Source: Paragonimus westermani
Taxonomy: Eukaryota; Platyhelminthes; Trematoda; Plagiorchiida; Troglotrematidae
NCBI GenBank assembly: GCA_008508345.1
Contig: QNGE01000741.1
Span: 150,665-214,664, forward strand
Reading direction: 5' to 3'
Length of the DNA: 64,000 nucleotides
Position numbers and translations under genes: made by a program. Below the pieces are notes generated by a model. The model worked only from the letters and a program-made list of their open reading frames with translations. It made no database searches and was not told where the DNA came from. Shown here piece by piece: positions 34,450 to 45,485 of the stretch. The first letter of the stretch is position 1, and every line of letters starts with the position of its first letter.

Positions 34450-37400
34450 TCAATGATGATAATCTCTATAGATTGTCGGCCATCTAACGGTTCGGCCAGA
34501 ACGGGTGTGTGGTTTGCATGTCTTGGGTTGGGAGGCAGGAAAATGGGTATGGTCACTAGTGTCAAACATAGGTTGGGTAGACTGAGAAAGGTTTTGTGAG
34601 TCGGTAGACGGATCTAGGATACGCTGGCTGAAATCATCGGCATTTTTTATGTCTGGCGGACGAGACGGGGACGTTGAATCCTGGTCGACGTAAGCAACTT
34701 TTAGTCTGTCAATGCTCACCGAGTGACGTGTTCCGTTTTTGTCAATGACAAAATACTTGTCTTTACGATCAAGCACTCTGAAAGGACCATCATACGGCGG
34801 CTGTAGGGGTGTTTTAGGTGAACCAACGCGAATGAAAACAAAAGGACAAGTGCGCAGATCACGATGAATTTGTTCTTGGCGCAGCGTTCTCCGTGGGGGT
34901 GAAGGTTGAATATGCCGCATGTGATTCTTAAGACTCGTGACGTAACTCGTGTCGGGACTCAGATGTACCAAGGAATTAGAGAGAAACTCTCCAGGGATAC
35001 GCAATGTACAACCGTACACGAGTTCTGCTGGGGTGCACCCAACATCTTCCTTGACAGTAGTTCGCAAGCCGAGGAGAATAAGAGGTAGGCGATCAGCCCA
35101 TTTGTCACCAGTCGATGTTGCCATTAAAGATGATTTTAGTTGACGGTGAAACCTTTCGACCATACCGTTTGACGATGGATGGTACGCAGTGGTCGTTATA
35201 TGTTCGCAACCAAGAACGCGATTCAAATCACGAAAAAGAGCTGAAGTAAACTGAGATCCACGGTCAGTGGTGATAGTGGCCGGAACGCCAAAATTCGAAA
35301 TCCACGAATTGACAAAACTGCGTGCGATAGTTTCCGTTGACGTATTGTTCACAGGAACGGCAATGGGCCATCTGGTGAATCGATCCACGCAGGTTAGAAG
35401 ATGTGTATAACCGTTGGAAGGAGGAAGGGGACCAACGATATCAAGGTGGACGTGTTTAAAGCGTCCATCTGGTAAGGCAAAAGTTCCTGGAGTAGTGATG
35501 GTGTGACGATAAACTTTACTACGTTGACATTCCAGGCACTGTTTGGCCCAGTTACGAACATCCTTACGAATGCCGGGCCAAATGTAACGCTCGGTGACTA
35601 GCTTCGTTGAGGCGCGTATGCTTGGATGCGACAAAGAATGGAGGCGGCTAAAAACATCAAACCGGTGTGTGAAAGGAACAAACGGCCGCGATATACCGGT
35701 AGACATATCACACGTAAGTGAATATTCTGACTGGGCTAAAGGAATATCACGCAGTTTTAGAGATGGGTTGGCACGAAGTTGACGAAGTTCTGGGTCATTA
35801 ACCTGGGATTTCGCGAGGGAGAGAAAATCGATGACGCTTGCGGATATTTGACTAACATCCGAACGAGATAAGGCGTCGGCGACAAAATTACTGGAACCGT
35901 CTATAAAACGGATGTCAGTGGTAAACTGAGATATAAAGTCCAGGTGTCTTGTTTCTCTCGGAGAGTACCGATCTGGAGGGGAACGAAAGGCAAACACAAG
36001 GGGTTTGTGATCAGTGAAGACAATGAAGTTGCGACCCTCCAGAAGATGTCGAAAGTGTTTAATGGCAAGGTAAATAGCCAGCAACTCACGACCGAAGGTA
36101 CTGTAGCGCGTTTGCGCTGGTTGGAGTTTTCGGGAGAAAAAGGACAAGGGCTGGATCTCACCATTCACGTTCTGTTGTAAAACAGCGCCAACAGCCGATT
36201 GAGATGCGTCAGTCTTCAGAATCAGCGGCGAGTGTTCATCCGTTCTTAAATGCGTTAATGTGGTTGCTTTGGACAAAGCTTCTTTGGCTGCGAGAAACGC
36301 ACTATTAGCTTCCGGAGACAGAACGAAGTGTTTAGGATTGGCTTTCAAAATGTCCGTGAGGGGTTTTAGAAGTTCTGAACATCGGGGGATAAAACGACAA
36401 TAATAATTGACAATACCTAGGAAGCGTCGGAGACCTTTTAAGGACTGTGGCTGTGGGTAGTCCTTAACAGCACTAATTTTCTCTGGCAAAGGCCGGATAC
36501 CGTTACTGTCGATTCGATATCCGAGAAAATCTATGGAAGTAACTCCGAAGGTACACTTCATAGGGTTTAGCGTGACACCGTATTGGGTAAGACGTTCAAA
36601 CAGCTTTCGAATATGTGACTCGTGCTGTTGAGTGTCCTCACTGGCGACTAAGATGTCGTCAATATAAACGTACACGAAATCTAAACCACGAAGTTCTTGT
36701 TCCATGAACCTTTGGAAAGTCTGTGCAGCGTCCCGTAAGCCAAATGACATATGAACGAATTCATACAGTCCAAAGGGGGTGGTAATGACGGTCTTTGGGA
36801 CGTCTTCCGGGGCCACGGGGATTTGGTGGTAAGCTCGAACCAAATCTATCTTCGAGAAAATGCTCTTGCCGTTTAACCCGATTGTAAAATCGTGAACGTA
36901 AGGAATGGGGTATCGGTCTGGAACGTTGACGTTGTTCAGGGCGCGGTAATCGCCACACGGACGCCAGTCACCTGGTAATTTTTTTGAAACCATATGGAGG
37001 GGTGAGGCCCAGGGACTATTGGAAGGCTGGATAACACCGAGTCGTAAGAGGTGTTTAAACTCTGCTTTGGCCACTTTGAGTTTGTGCGGCGGCAAACGTC
37101 TGGGACGTGCGCATGTAGGTGGGCCTTTGGTGACAATGTGATGGAAAACGTCGTGTTTAGACGGTGACGTTGCATTAGACGGATTTGTTAGTTGTGGAAA
37201 TTGTCGGAAGGTGGCAGCAAAACCGTTATCTGGTATGACCGACCGTAGTCCAATCGAATTGATTGATATGGCCTTGCTATGCACGTATAGGGTTGTTGTG
37301 CTGTCAATTAAGTTACGGTTGCCGACGTCCACTACAAGTCCAAAGAATGATAGAAAATCAATCTCAACGATCAGGTGTTGTACATCTGCCACCGTAAATC

Positions 37401-37644
37401 TCCAAGGGAACTGACGACGGAGGCCGAGATCCAAAGTGAGTAGCTTCTCACTATAAGTTGGAAATGTTGAACGGTTGGCTGCTTGCAGTGTGTAAGATAC
37501 CGGTTTCAGGTTGTGTTTGTCACCTCTTGGTGGGATAACACTAATCTGTGCGCACGTATCAATGAGAAAACTCAGGGCAGTGTAACGGTCGAACACATAA
37601 TATAGGCGACAGTTTGAAGAGCCATGAGCAGCCGTCGCCATCAC
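34450..37644 (-). CDS. pol: Gypsy-1 Pol: protease, reverse transcriptase, RNase H, integrase
   Basis: An uninterrupted 1064-codon frame. The protease motif at residues 29-31 is D-T-C where aspartic proteases have D-T-G, a change expected to stop processing. RT follows with YIDD at 327-330, RNase H with [12 protein letters not shown] and [20 protein letters not shown], and integrase with an H-x3-H...C-x2-C zinc finger and the catalytic triad D735, D794, E830 (35-residue spacing between the last two). The C-terminus has a chromodomain-free tail with [15 protein letters not shown] typical of the group. The frame begins GTG ATG at 37644; the ATG at 37641 overlaps the gag-end TGA as TGATG. Copying and insertion are its roles in the element. 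Confidence 0.92.
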   Translation of the reverse strand: MMATAAHGSSNCRLYYVFDRYTALSFLIDTCAQISVIPPRGDKHNLKPVSYTLQAANRSTFPTYSEKLLTLDLGLRRQFPWRFTVADVQHLIVEIDFLSFFGLVVDVGNRNLIDSTTTLYVHSKAISINSIGLRSVIPDNGFAATFRQFPQLTNPSNATSPSKHDVFHHIVTKGPPTCARPRRLPPHKLKVAKAEFKHLLRLGVIQPSNSPWASPLHMVSKKLPGDWRPCGDYRALNNVNVPDRYPIPYVHDFTIGLNGKSIFSKIDLVRAYHQIPVAPEDVPKTVITTPFGLYEFVHMSFGLRDAAQTFQRFMEQELRGLDFVYVYIDDILVASEDTQQHESHIRKLFERLTQYGVTLNPMKCTFGVTSIDFLGYRIDSNGIRPLPEKISAVKDYPQPQSLKGLRRFLGIVNYYCRFIPRCSELLKPLTDILKANPKHFVLSPEANSAFLAAKEALSKATTLTHLRTDEHSPLILKTDASQSAVGAVLQQNVNGEIQPLSFFSRKLQPAQTRYSTFGRELLAIYLAIKHFRHLLEGRNFIVFTDHKPLVFAFRSPPDRYSPRETRHLDFISQFTTDIRFIDGSSNFVADALSRSDVSQISASVIDFLSLAKSQVNDPELRQLRANPSLKLRDIPLAQSEYSLTCDMSTGISRPFVPFTHRFDVFSRLHSLSHPSIRASTKLVTERYIWPGIRKDVRNWAKQCLECQRSKVYRHTITTPGTFALPDGRFKHVHLDIVGPLPPSNGYTHLLTCVDRFTRWPIAVPVNNTSTETIARSFVNSWISNFGVPATITTDRGSQFTSALFRDLNRVLGCEHITTTAYHPSSNGMVERFHRQLKSSLMATSTGDKWADRLPLILLGLRTTVKEDVGCTPAELVYGCTLRIPGEFLSNSLVHLSPDTSYVTSLKNHMRHIQPSPPRRTLRQEQIHRDLRTCPFVFIRVGSPKTPLQPPYDGPFRVLDRKDKYFVIDKNGTRHSVSIDRLKVAYVDQDSTSPSRPPDIKNADDFSQRILDPSTDSQNLSQSTQPMFDTSDHTHFPASQPKTCKPHTRSGRTVRWPTIYRDYHH

Positions 37645-38460
37645 TGTCTGGCTTCCGCGTTTTCCGAATGAGGGTTATCCTTAGCAAAACTGCATGGTCT
37701 GGTACAACGGACAGCTTTAGCGCCAAACCGACGATGGTAGTAACACACGTTTTGACTGCCTCGCCGTCTGCGTGAACGACTGGCGGCGGTATGGAGGGCC
37801 TCCTGACTGGGCTGCCAGTTGTTTAGAGATTTCAGAGAGCCGCATGGACATTCCGGAAAACCGTTGTTTCAGAGCGTCCACTTCCGTCGGCCAACTACGG
37901 CCTGAAGACACTTCTGATGAATGCACATGAGATACAGTGCAACTCTGATAACTCTCATATAGTTGGTCAGCCAACTCTGCAAGTTTTTGGAGTGGTGTGT
38001 TCTTATCAAGTATAAACAGTACTTTTCGAATATCGTCTGGCATATTTTTGTGCCATAACTCACGTAGAATTCGTTCGTTTACCGTATGTTTGCCCTGAAG
38101 CTGTGTCATGTGACGGAGGAGTCGTGAAGGAGTTCTGTCACCCAACTCTACTCCTGCCAGAAGTTTGCGCAGGTTCTTCTCGTCGGTTGCTGCAGTTCGT
38201 TTGATGATTGCGGCCTTTAGGGTGTCGTACGAGCTAATGCTGGGTCGAGTGTAGATAAGGTCGGCGACCTCGGTAGCGACCTGCTCAGGGGGGTTGGCAA
38301 CTATGAAATTATACATGGACTTTTGATAACGTATTCTTCTAGAATCAACGATAGCCTCAACTTGAGCAAACCAAAGCCTAGGATTGCGACTACCGAACTC
38401 AGGAAGTTTGACATAAACTACATTCTCCGATGCGGTGGGATCTTGTTAAGAATCGGTCAT
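37641..38460 (-). pseudogene. gag: Gypsy-1 Gag, interrupted
   Basis: Starts ATG at 38458-38460 but has TAA at codon 5 (38446-38448). The frame is then open from 38445 to about 37760: WFAQVEAI at the front and later PSRLLRHMTQLQG and LRELWHKNMPDDIRKVL, the conserved capsid region. The nucleocapsid knuckle C-Y-Y-H-x9-C-x3-C (CsRn1 CHCC type) lies one frame over, near 37735-37690, and that frame ends at TGA 37641-37643. In the capsid frame the sequence stops at TAA 37717-37719. So knuckle and capsid cannot be read together without a frame change. Confidence 0.8.
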
Positions 38461-38569
38461 GTTCAGGGAGAGAGCAAAAACACTCAAAGAAGAAGTCGAT
38501 CAGATGGAGGAAAGAAAATTTCGCGGGGTTGTGTAAAAATGTAGAAAAATAATCGAATGAACAAATGAA

Positions 38570-38582
38570 CTCGTGCTCACCA
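38570..38582 (-). other. Gypsy-1 primer binding site (tRNA-Trp-like)
   Basis: TGGTGAGCACGAG on the - strand, four bases inside the 5' LTR. It resembles the better preserved site in Gypsy-2 (TGGTGAGCCCGACGTGA), which pairs with the 3' end of tRNA-Trp, the primer known for CsRn1. Confidence 0.6.
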
Positions 38583-38586
38583 AATA

Positions 38587-38775
38587 TGTAGTGGAACGGA
38601 GAGTTGGGGGAACTGTACCTCAAGGCCCATTCAAGAATTCACAGTAGGTGTCCGCAACTAATTCCACTGCAATAAGTCTGTTGCGTATCGCAAGAAGATT
38701 CCTCCCTTTAGTAATAACCGATTTGGTTCCTCCAGCGAGCTGTAACAAAAGATCGAAATGGTAACTGACTCTACA
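38587..38775 (-). repeat. Gypsy-1 5' LTR with internal deletion (189 bp)
   Basis: Ends match the 3' LTR (TGTAGTGGAACG... and ...GACTCTACA) but the segment corresponding to about 34209-34350 is absent. The loss removes part of U3/R, so the promoter is probably impaired. Confidence 0.85.
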
Positions 38776-39139
38776 CCATCGACAATCGATCGACAATGAA
38801 AAGCCAAATTTCAGCGCGTTGACTTCGTGTATTATTACCGACCCCTAGAAAATAGAGAGTACAGAGAGACACGTCAAGCAAGCGAGGCAGGGGCGAGTTG
38901 TGTTTTTTAGCCCCGGGCCGGATGTTACAGAATGGGTAGCTTGACTAAGACAATCGTAGGTACAAAACCAAAATCATAGAAAATGTACAGATGACTGCGA
39001 CTATCAAAATATCATTTATTATGGTCGCTACAGTCTTGATGAATGAAATCGTTTGTGTGTATATTTGTGCTGGTTTGTTAATCGCACGGCGAAACTTCCT
39101 CTAGCTCCGCGTGGTTGTTGCCCTATCGACACCGAACGT

Positions 39140-39374
39140 TCGTTCTTACTTATAAGTATACCGTTTGCACATGCCCGTTACTGTTGCAGCTTGCCTGAGG
39201 GTCGCCATATTTTAGTTATTTCTAATCAATCGATTGACTAGGCCACTACACAGTCANTCGTTCTTACTTATAAGTATACCGTTTGCACATGCCCGTTACT
39301 GTTGCAGCTTGCCTGAGGGTCGCCATATTTTAGTTATTTCTAATCAATCGATTGACTAGGCCACTACACAGTCA
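39140..39374. repeat. exact 117-bp tandem duplication split by an N
   Basis: 39140-39256 and 39258-39374 are identical by eye, with the single N at 39257 between them. An identical overlap flanking an N is what uncollapsed contig ends look like, so this is more likely an assembly artefact than biology. Confidence 0.85.
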
Positions 39375-39654
39375 ATGCATTGTCTACGATGCAGCGTGTG
39401 GAATTGATTATCCATTGCCGTCATAACCTTCTCTCTGGCGCTGTTGTTTAAATTGTCCCTTACTCGTTCTTTTGTTATTGGTGTCCTTCATTTTACTTGT
39501 TAACATTCTTCAGCGACCATTAACTTCCGTCATCCCTTTTATTCCGTGTTATCATGTGTTCGGTCATTCTATTGTCAGGTCTATTGGGCCATTAAACTTG
39601 ACGAATGGGATCCACGTCGCAACAGTGTTTCCTTGCTGAACTGTTCTGCACATA
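39375..39654. other. no gene seen
   Basis: Nothing recognised between the duplicated 117-bp unit and repeat R. Confidence 0.4.
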
Positions 39655-40092
39655 TGATTCTGCGTAAGTCTGCCGTAGGAGACTTGATACGAACTCAGTG
39701 CCACTTACGTCAGCAGTGCAACTAACTGCACGCGGTGAACGTTCACCCTTTTCCCAACGATTCCTCTACCATTCCATTCTTCAAGCTCGTTTCGCTGACA
39801 CCTTTTCGAGTGCTGTTTAACGCACCCGAATGTTCTACGCACTTCTCGGCTGGCGTGCTTTTGAGTGCCATCAGGTGGGCCGGAGCCCATGCCACACTTC
39901 TTTTCTTCTCTTGACTGACGCCATTGGTCCCAGGCTAGACTCGAGCTAATTATTTACTGCATTTCTAAACATTGCTGAGATTATACGGTTTATTTCCAAA
40001 CCCCGCTGCGTTCTTTTACTTCGATGTCTGTTGGGACTACGGTTCGATCGTTTTTCAGGGAGAGTTTCAAATTATTAGTGGACGAGGGTTGA
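39655..40092 (+). repeat. dispersed repeat R, copy 3
   Basis: Near-identical to 27971-28408, offset 11684. Ends about 50 bp before the Gypsy-2 LTR. Confidence 0.85.
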
Positions 40093-40141
40093 ACATATAC
40101 TCAGTTGTCAACTACAAACACCCTCTCTTCCCTGTCAGCCG

Positions 40142-40521
40142 TTTAGTGTTCGTCGCAGTAAGTCGCGTTTTCCTCAGGTACGCAATTATCAGACGCGAAA
40201 AGCAAAAGGCCGTTGAGGAGAGAGACCAAATCTTTATTCGACGACATGTACAGGTGATCTCGAATAGCGCCGTAAAAGGCATTGACACGCAAAATAGCTA
40301 GAGAGGCCAGAGACCGGCCGTCAACGAGCGAGTAAACCGGAAGAATGTGACACGTGTGTCCTTCGGGTTCGCGCCACGGTCACATGACATTTAGACAAAC
40401 AATTGGACAGCATGCATCATGCGAGCTTTCTTAATAGCCTAGGTACAATATGCAACTATGCGTTTTGGAACTATTTTACACACCATAGCGCAGGCGGGTC
40501 AGTGAAATCTCTAGGCCGGTA
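40142..40521 (-). repeat. Gypsy-2 3' LTR (380 bp)
   Basis: Same length as 45106-45485 and matching it base for base by eye except at about two sites near 40512 and 40518. Confidence 0.9.
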
Positions 40522-41157
40522 TATAGCGTCAACAACTCTTCGATCCTGACGAGGATAACTGAGGCCAGCCACCCTTGACCTGATCTAGTTCAAGGCGTAC
40601 CAGCCGATATCCAATCAGCCTGCGATTGTTACGAAAATCCCCCAGACGCCGCAGGTGGAGGAACACTAATGCCCACAGTTCCTAGCGAGAAACCACTCGA
40701 GTATCCTCTCTTAGAATTGCCGAAACAACCGTTTAAAAAATGTCCGAGGCGAGTTATCCACGGAACGTTCAAGCACGACATCCAATACGAGATAGAGGAT
40801 GCTCGCGATCGAAGATGCCACACAAGTCGTGCCAGCGTCGGATGAGACATGCGACAGAAAGTCGAACGAAACTGGCTGAGTATCAGTACAGAAATAACTG
40901 ACGTACTCAACCAAATTATTCAGCGAATAGGGACATTCGGGAGAGAGAAACCTGGGCAAACGCGATTGTTTTTGTTTTGAAAACGATATTTTTTGTATTT
41001 TCGAGAGAAAATTTTTTGGAATTTTTTTGTTTTGACCGAAACAAACGAGATTTCACAAACGCTTCATGAGACGTTTCGGCCAGTGCACCCTACGACCTGA
41101 ACGCGTTACGGCGGGTGCTGGCGTCATCGGCAAAGTCGTGATGTCTGCCTAGGACGA
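40522..41157. other. Gypsy-2 segment between pol and the 3' LTR
   Basis: About 0.6 kb on the pol-distal side, T-rich on the + strand around 40965-41035. Small open frames (40629-40959, -) have no recognisable domain and no env-like features. Confidence 0.5.
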
Positions 41158-41552
41158 TTAGCTTGGGCGAGGCTGTTCCGAGGCAGCTGCCGTCGTGGAT
41201 AGAGGCTGCAGAGGAGCACTGAAGGCTTCCTCTGTCCTTTCGAAGTAGGCCGGTTTTAGACGATCGATGCTAACCATGTCCCGAATACCTTGACGCTCGA
41301 GCACGTAAACGCGACCCTTCCGTTGAAGTACTCTGAAAGGACCTTCGTAAGGTCGTAAACCATCTACGCGAACAAACACATGTGTGCAGTCGTGGAGGTC
41401 TTTAGGACCAAACACCTTGTGGCTTTGTTCTCGTGTGTACGTGACACGGAGGCGACGCATGTGAGAAGCGAGTTGTTTGGCGTAAGATGCATCATATCGA
41501 AGGGCGTCGGTGGCGAATAAAAAGTAATCGCCAGGAAGACGCAGTGGTTGGC
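41158..41552 (-). pseudogene. pol: Gypsy-2 Pol C-terminal tail
   Basis: Continues the integrase frame after the TAA at 41554: GQPLRLPGDYF, then the frame 41158-41460 with THVFVRVDGLRPYEGPFRVL, VYVLERQG and MVSIDRLKPAYF, the usual end of CsRn1-type Pol. Confidence 0.8.
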
Positions 41553-41553
41553 C

Positions 41554-42945
41554 TTACAGGAGGTCGGCGCTGGAAACGTGAAAGTCGGTCTTAAGGGCGG
41601 CGCGGATGCCGAGTAAAACCATTGGCAGGGCTTCTGTCCGACGGATTGCGTCGACCGCGGCGAGGGCTGCTTTTAGATGGCGGTGGAAGCGTTCGACCAT
41701 ACCGTTTGCAGCCGGGTGGTATGCCGTGGTCCGCGTGCGATGACATCCAAGCGCGCTCAGTGTTTCCGCAAAGGAACAGCTCTCGAATTGAGGGCCACGG
41801 TCGGTCGTACCCGTGGCCAGGCAACTATGAGATGCTACCCAACGCTCAACGAATGCGCGTGCTACAGTCTCAAAACGGACGTCGGTTATGGGGACGGCCT
41901 CTGGCCACCGCGTGAAACGATCTATCATCGTCAAAAGATATGTCATCCCATTGGAAGGTGGCAAAGGACCTACAATGTCGATGTGGAGATGAGCAAGTCG
42001 AGATGTAATCGAAGGGAATCGGCCAATCGGGGCCGACACGTGGCGGTGAACCTTAGCCTGTTGACAAGCTAGGCAAGATTGTGCCCACGTGCGAAGATCC
42101 TTTTGCATACCAGGCCAGACGTACCTATCGGAAATGAGCTTGGCCGTGGCCCGGATGCCAGGATGGGCTATGTTGTGTAGCGTGTCGAACACGCGTCGTC
42201 GGAAAAGAGTAGGAACTACTGGACGTGGATGTCCAGTAGAGGTATCGCAAAGGATAGTGTCTGCAGACGCTGGCAAAGGTTGATCAGTCAGCCGTAGGGC
42301 TGATTGTTGGCAGGAGGCGCGGAAATCATTTTCCGAACGTTGTGCGTTGGCCATAGCGTTTAAGTCGATTGAGTCGTGACCAACTAGTGCCGACACTCGG
42401 GATAAAGCGTCAGCCACAACGTTATCGCTGCCAGAAACGTGGCGTACATCAGACGTAAACTGGGATACGAAGTCCAGATGGCGAACTTCGCGGGGCGAAT
42501 GTCTCTCAGACCTACTGCGGAAGGCGAAAATCAACGGTTTGTGGTCGGTGAAAATCACAAACTGGTTTCCCTCGAGGGCATGTCGGAAGTGCCGAACGGC
42601 CGAGTAAATTGCTAACAACTCACGACCGAACGTGCTATACCTAGTTTCAGCCGGAAGTAAACGTCTGGAAAAGAAAGCGAGCGGTTTCCAGAGTCCATCG
42701 ACGAACTGTTGAAGTACGGCGCCGACTGCGGTGTCTGACGCGTCAACAGCTACACTTATTTCCGCGGCTGAGTTGAAGTGGTGCAACATAACGGCGGTGG
42801 CTAATGCGTCCTTAGATCTATCGAACGACTCGATGGTTGTTGTTGATAACTCTACGACTCCGTTGACACGGCCGCGGAGTAAATCGGTTAAAGGCTGCAT
42901 AAGCTGAGCGCAATGTGGAATAAACCGCCTATAGTAGTTGACCAT
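41554..42945 (-). pseudogene. pol: Gypsy-2 RT end, RNase H and integrase
   Basis: Open for 463 codons. It has the RT connection MVNYYRRFIPHCAQLM, RNase H with [16 protein letters not shown] and [20 protein letters not shown], and an integrase with HNIAHPGIRA, then CLACQ as the zinc finger, [19 protein letters not shown] and [11 protein letters not shown] carrying the D-D-E triad. It stops at TAA 41554-41556, in the position of a tyrosine codon in the related elements. Its catalytic residues look intact. Confidence 0.88.
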
Positions 42946-43103
42946 CCCGTTAAATCGACGAATAGCGGCGAGGGTGGTAGGACGGGGAAAATCGCGGATT
43001 ACTCTTACCTTATCGGTTAACGGTCGAATACCGTGCTGGTCAACGTAATGTCCTAGAAACTCTATCGCTGATTGATCAGAAACACGCTTCTCTGCGTTAA
43101 TCG

Positions 43104-44783
43104 TTATGCCAAAAGTTGCAGATGAATCTGGTGTTCTTCAGGCGCGCTTGTAAATAATAGGTCATCGACGTAGGGGTGGATGAAATCCAGACCCCGTGTG
43201 ACGTCGTCGATGAAACGTTGAAACGTTTGTGCAGCGTTTCGCAAACCAAACGGCATACGTAGAAACTCGAATAAACCGAATGGTGTGATGACGGCTGTTT
43301 TGGCAACATCCTCATCCGCAACCGGGATCTGGTGGTATGCGCGCACCAGATCAATTTTCGAGAAAACACGGGTACCATGAAGGCTAGCCGTGATGTCCTG
43401 TATGTGCGGAATCGGGTACCTGTCGGGTATTGTGGCGTTGTTGAGCGAACGATAATCTCCACACGGGCGCCAATCGCCTGACGCTTTAGGGACCATGTGG
43501 AGTGGAGAGGCCCAAGGGCTACTGGACGGGCGAGTGATTCCAAGCTCGAGCATGTGCTCAAACTCAGCGCGAGCTATTTTAAGCTTGTCTGGTGTCAACC
43601 TGCGAGCTTTGGCGAACACCGGCGGGCCTGTCGTGACTAGGTGGTGCCTCGTGGAACCCCTGACGGCAGGCAGAGATGAAGACTGTCGAAAAACAGTCGG
43701 ATACTTATCGATTAGGAAACTAAAGGAGTTTAGTTTCGTAGAGCTTTGATATACGGGACTGACTGATACCTTATCGGTCAAAATCCCTGTAACTGTAAGC
43801 TTTGTCGTTTGGTCGACCAGACGGTGTCGTCTGGAATCTACCAAAAGGTCGAAGTGCTGGAGAAAGTCGATACCGATAATCGCCATTTGGACGTCGGCGA
43901 CCGTGAAGATCCAGCGGAAAGGCCTACGGAGACCTAAATTAAGTGTGCGAGAGCGCTGACCAAACACTTTTATAGTGCTTCCGTTGGCCGCGCGAAGATT
44001 CGAAATAGATGACCTGTTTAAGTCGTGGGTCTCAGGTGGGATCACGCTGACCTCGGCACCTGTGTCGATAAGATAGCGAATCCCCGACTCGTGATCTTTT
44101 AGAAAGAACAGGCGACCAGGCGGGCCAGTTACGTCGTTAACCATGTGGATTTGGCTGCCCTGTTTGCTGACTGGACCAAAGGTACAAGGCTGTCGGCATC
44201 GTCGGGCTTTCTTGCCAAATTGCTGGTGATACCAGCAGTGATCCGGATTAGCGTTCGGTGGCGCCTGACGAGAATCACGTGACCCTGCGTGGCTACTGTG
44301 TCGTCGAATGGGGGTAGTCGAACGTGATCTCGAACGATGCGTCGTTAAGGCCTGAAGTTGTTTAGTTAGGGTGGCAACTTGAGCAGTTAGAGTTGCAATT
44401 GCGCCCTGACTATTCGAAGCGAGCTGGGAAACAGCGGTGCCGTATGTTTCCCCGATCCGGTCGGCGACATCAGCCAAGGTTGACAAGGTTGCTGATGGGT
44501 TTGCGCTAAGAATGTTTTGCATATCCTTAGGCAAACGCTGTAGCCACATCTCCCAAAGTAGAGCCTCTTCTATGTGTGTCGTGCCAGCTAACCGCTGCAT
44601 GTGGCGAAGAAGCTGCGATGGTTTACGGTCACCGAGTTCGGTCGCACTCAGAAGCTGAGAAATACGTTGGCGATCGGACAAACCAACGCGCTTAATTACG
44701 GCCGCTTTAAGTTGCTCGTAGGGCTCCGTGGAGTCCGGTGACTCCAGAACATCGTCCACCTCGTCAATGACGTGAGATGGCAA
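43104..44783 (-). pseudogene. gag-pol: Gypsy-2 Gag end, protease and reverse transcriptase
   Basis: 559-codon frame. It holds the end of the capsid ([13 protein letters not shown]), the CHCC knuckle C183-x2-H186-x9-C196-x3-C200, an intact protease motif D240-T-G, and RT with LVRAYHQIP and YVDD at 538-541, ending prematurely at about HQIHLQ. The conserved RT sequence resumes in another frame at about 43125 (FGITINAEK), after loss of a few codons. The upstream capsid frame (WFAQLESIF) is cut off by TAG at 44814-44816. Gag and Pol are one frame here, unlike the staggered layout at the knuckle in Gypsy-1. Confidence 0.88.
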
Positions 44784-44960
44784 TGTCGCAACTACGTGAT
44801 GAAAACGCGTTGACTATGAACTAATCTGTCGTGGCGCAAATATGGATTCTAACTGAGCAAACCACGATTTAGGATTATTCTTTCTAAGGGGTGCAAATGG
44901 TACGGCTAATGCACTGCCCAAAGCGTCTGACAAAACGTGCGGTTGAGCCTCCAATAAAGC
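44784..44960 (-). pseudogene. gag: Gypsy-2 Gag N-terminal part
   Basis: Same frame as 43104-44783: ALAVPFAPLRKNNPKSWFAQ and ESIFAPRQISS, then TAG (44814-44816), then [16 protein letters not shown]. No start codon could be assigned. Confidence 0.7.
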
Positions 44961-45087
44961 GGAATGGATAATAAATAAGATTTTTATTCAAAAAATGAAT
45001 ATGTAAAATGCATAAAACAATAGCAACTCACAGTTATACAAAGGATATACCTGTGAAAAGCAAAAACTGTTCGAACAGGCTCACCAG

Positions 45088-45104
45088 TCACGTCGGGCTC
45101 ACCA
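45088..45104 (-). other. Gypsy-2 primer binding site for tRNA-Trp
   Basis: TGGTGAGCCCGACGTGA on the - strand, one base inside the 5' LTR. It matches the complement of the tRNA-Trp 3' end (TGGTGACCCCGACGTGA) with one mismatch. CsRn1-type elements are known to use tRNA-Trp. Confidence 0.8.
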
Positions 45105-45105
45105 A

Positions 45106-45485
45106 TTTAGTGTTCGTCGCAGTAAGTCGCGTTTTCCTCAGGTACGCAATTATCAGACGCGAAAAGCAAAAGGCCGTTGAGGAGAGAGACCAAATCTTTA
45201 TTCGACGACATGTACAGGTGATCTCGAATAGCGCCGTAAAAGGCATTGACACGCAAAATAGCTAGAGAGGCCAGAGACCGGCCGTCAACGAGCGAGTAAA
45301 CCGGAAGAATGTGACACGTGTGTCCTTCGGGTTCGCGCCACGGTCACATGACATTTAGACAAACAATTGGACAGCATGCATCATGCGAGCTTTCTTAATA
45401 GCCTAGGTACAATATGCAACTATGCGTTTTGGAACTATTTTACACACCATAGCGCAGGCGGGTCAGTGAAATCTCCAGGCTGGTA
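45106..45485 (-). repeat. Gypsy-2 5' LTR (380 bp)
   Basis: Partner of 40142-40521, same length, about two differences. Confidence 0.9.

Larger units (their letters stand above)
34053..38775 (-). mobile_element. Gypsy-1, CsRn1-type Ty3/Gypsy LTR retrotransposon
   Basis: Complete structure on the - strand: 5' LTR 38587-38775, primer site, gag, pol, polypurine tract, 3' LTR 34053-34388. The flanks CTAT (34049-34052) and CCAT (38776-38779) are a 4-bp target duplication with one change, and the uninterrupted LTR at 47961 gives the empty site. Long-standing damage shows in gag (stop at codon 5, frame change) and in the 5' LTR, which lacks about 145 bp. Pol is open end to end. Confidence 0.9.
34007..39032. 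mobile_element. solo LTR (~299 bp) split by Gypsy-1
   Basis: Two parts, 34007-34052 and 38776-39032, join to a sequence that matches the uninterrupted LTR at 47961-48258 along its whole length. It starts TGTTGGAACTGATCCAACA and ends GGTCGCTACA. The flanks GTCT at 34003-34006 and GTCT at 39033-39036 form a perfect 4-bp target duplication. No internal coding region of this family was found, so it is a solo LTR. Confidence 0.8.
40142..45485 (-). mobile_element. Gypsy-2, CsRn1-type Ty3/Gypsy LTR retrotransposon
   Basis: Full structure on the - strand: 5' LTR 45106-45485, tRNA-Trp primer site 45088-45104, gag-pol, and 3' LTR 40142-40521. The two 380-bp LTRs differ at only about two positions, both near one end. 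Gag-pol has a nonsense codon in gag (44814-44816), a frameshift or small deletion in RT (about 43110) and a nonsense codon after integrase (41554-41556). No clean target duplication or polypurine tract was seen. Gypsy-1 and Gypsy-2 belong to the same clade but differ throughout. Confidence 0.9.

Noticed and set aside
40142..40424. Identical open frames in the two Gypsy-2 LTRs (+ strand)
   Set aside because: They lie antisense inside the LTRs and are identical because the LTRs are; there is no coding signal.
40522..41157. env-like gene in Gypsy-2
   Set aside because: Small frames only, with no signal peptide, transmembrane pattern or known envelope motif.
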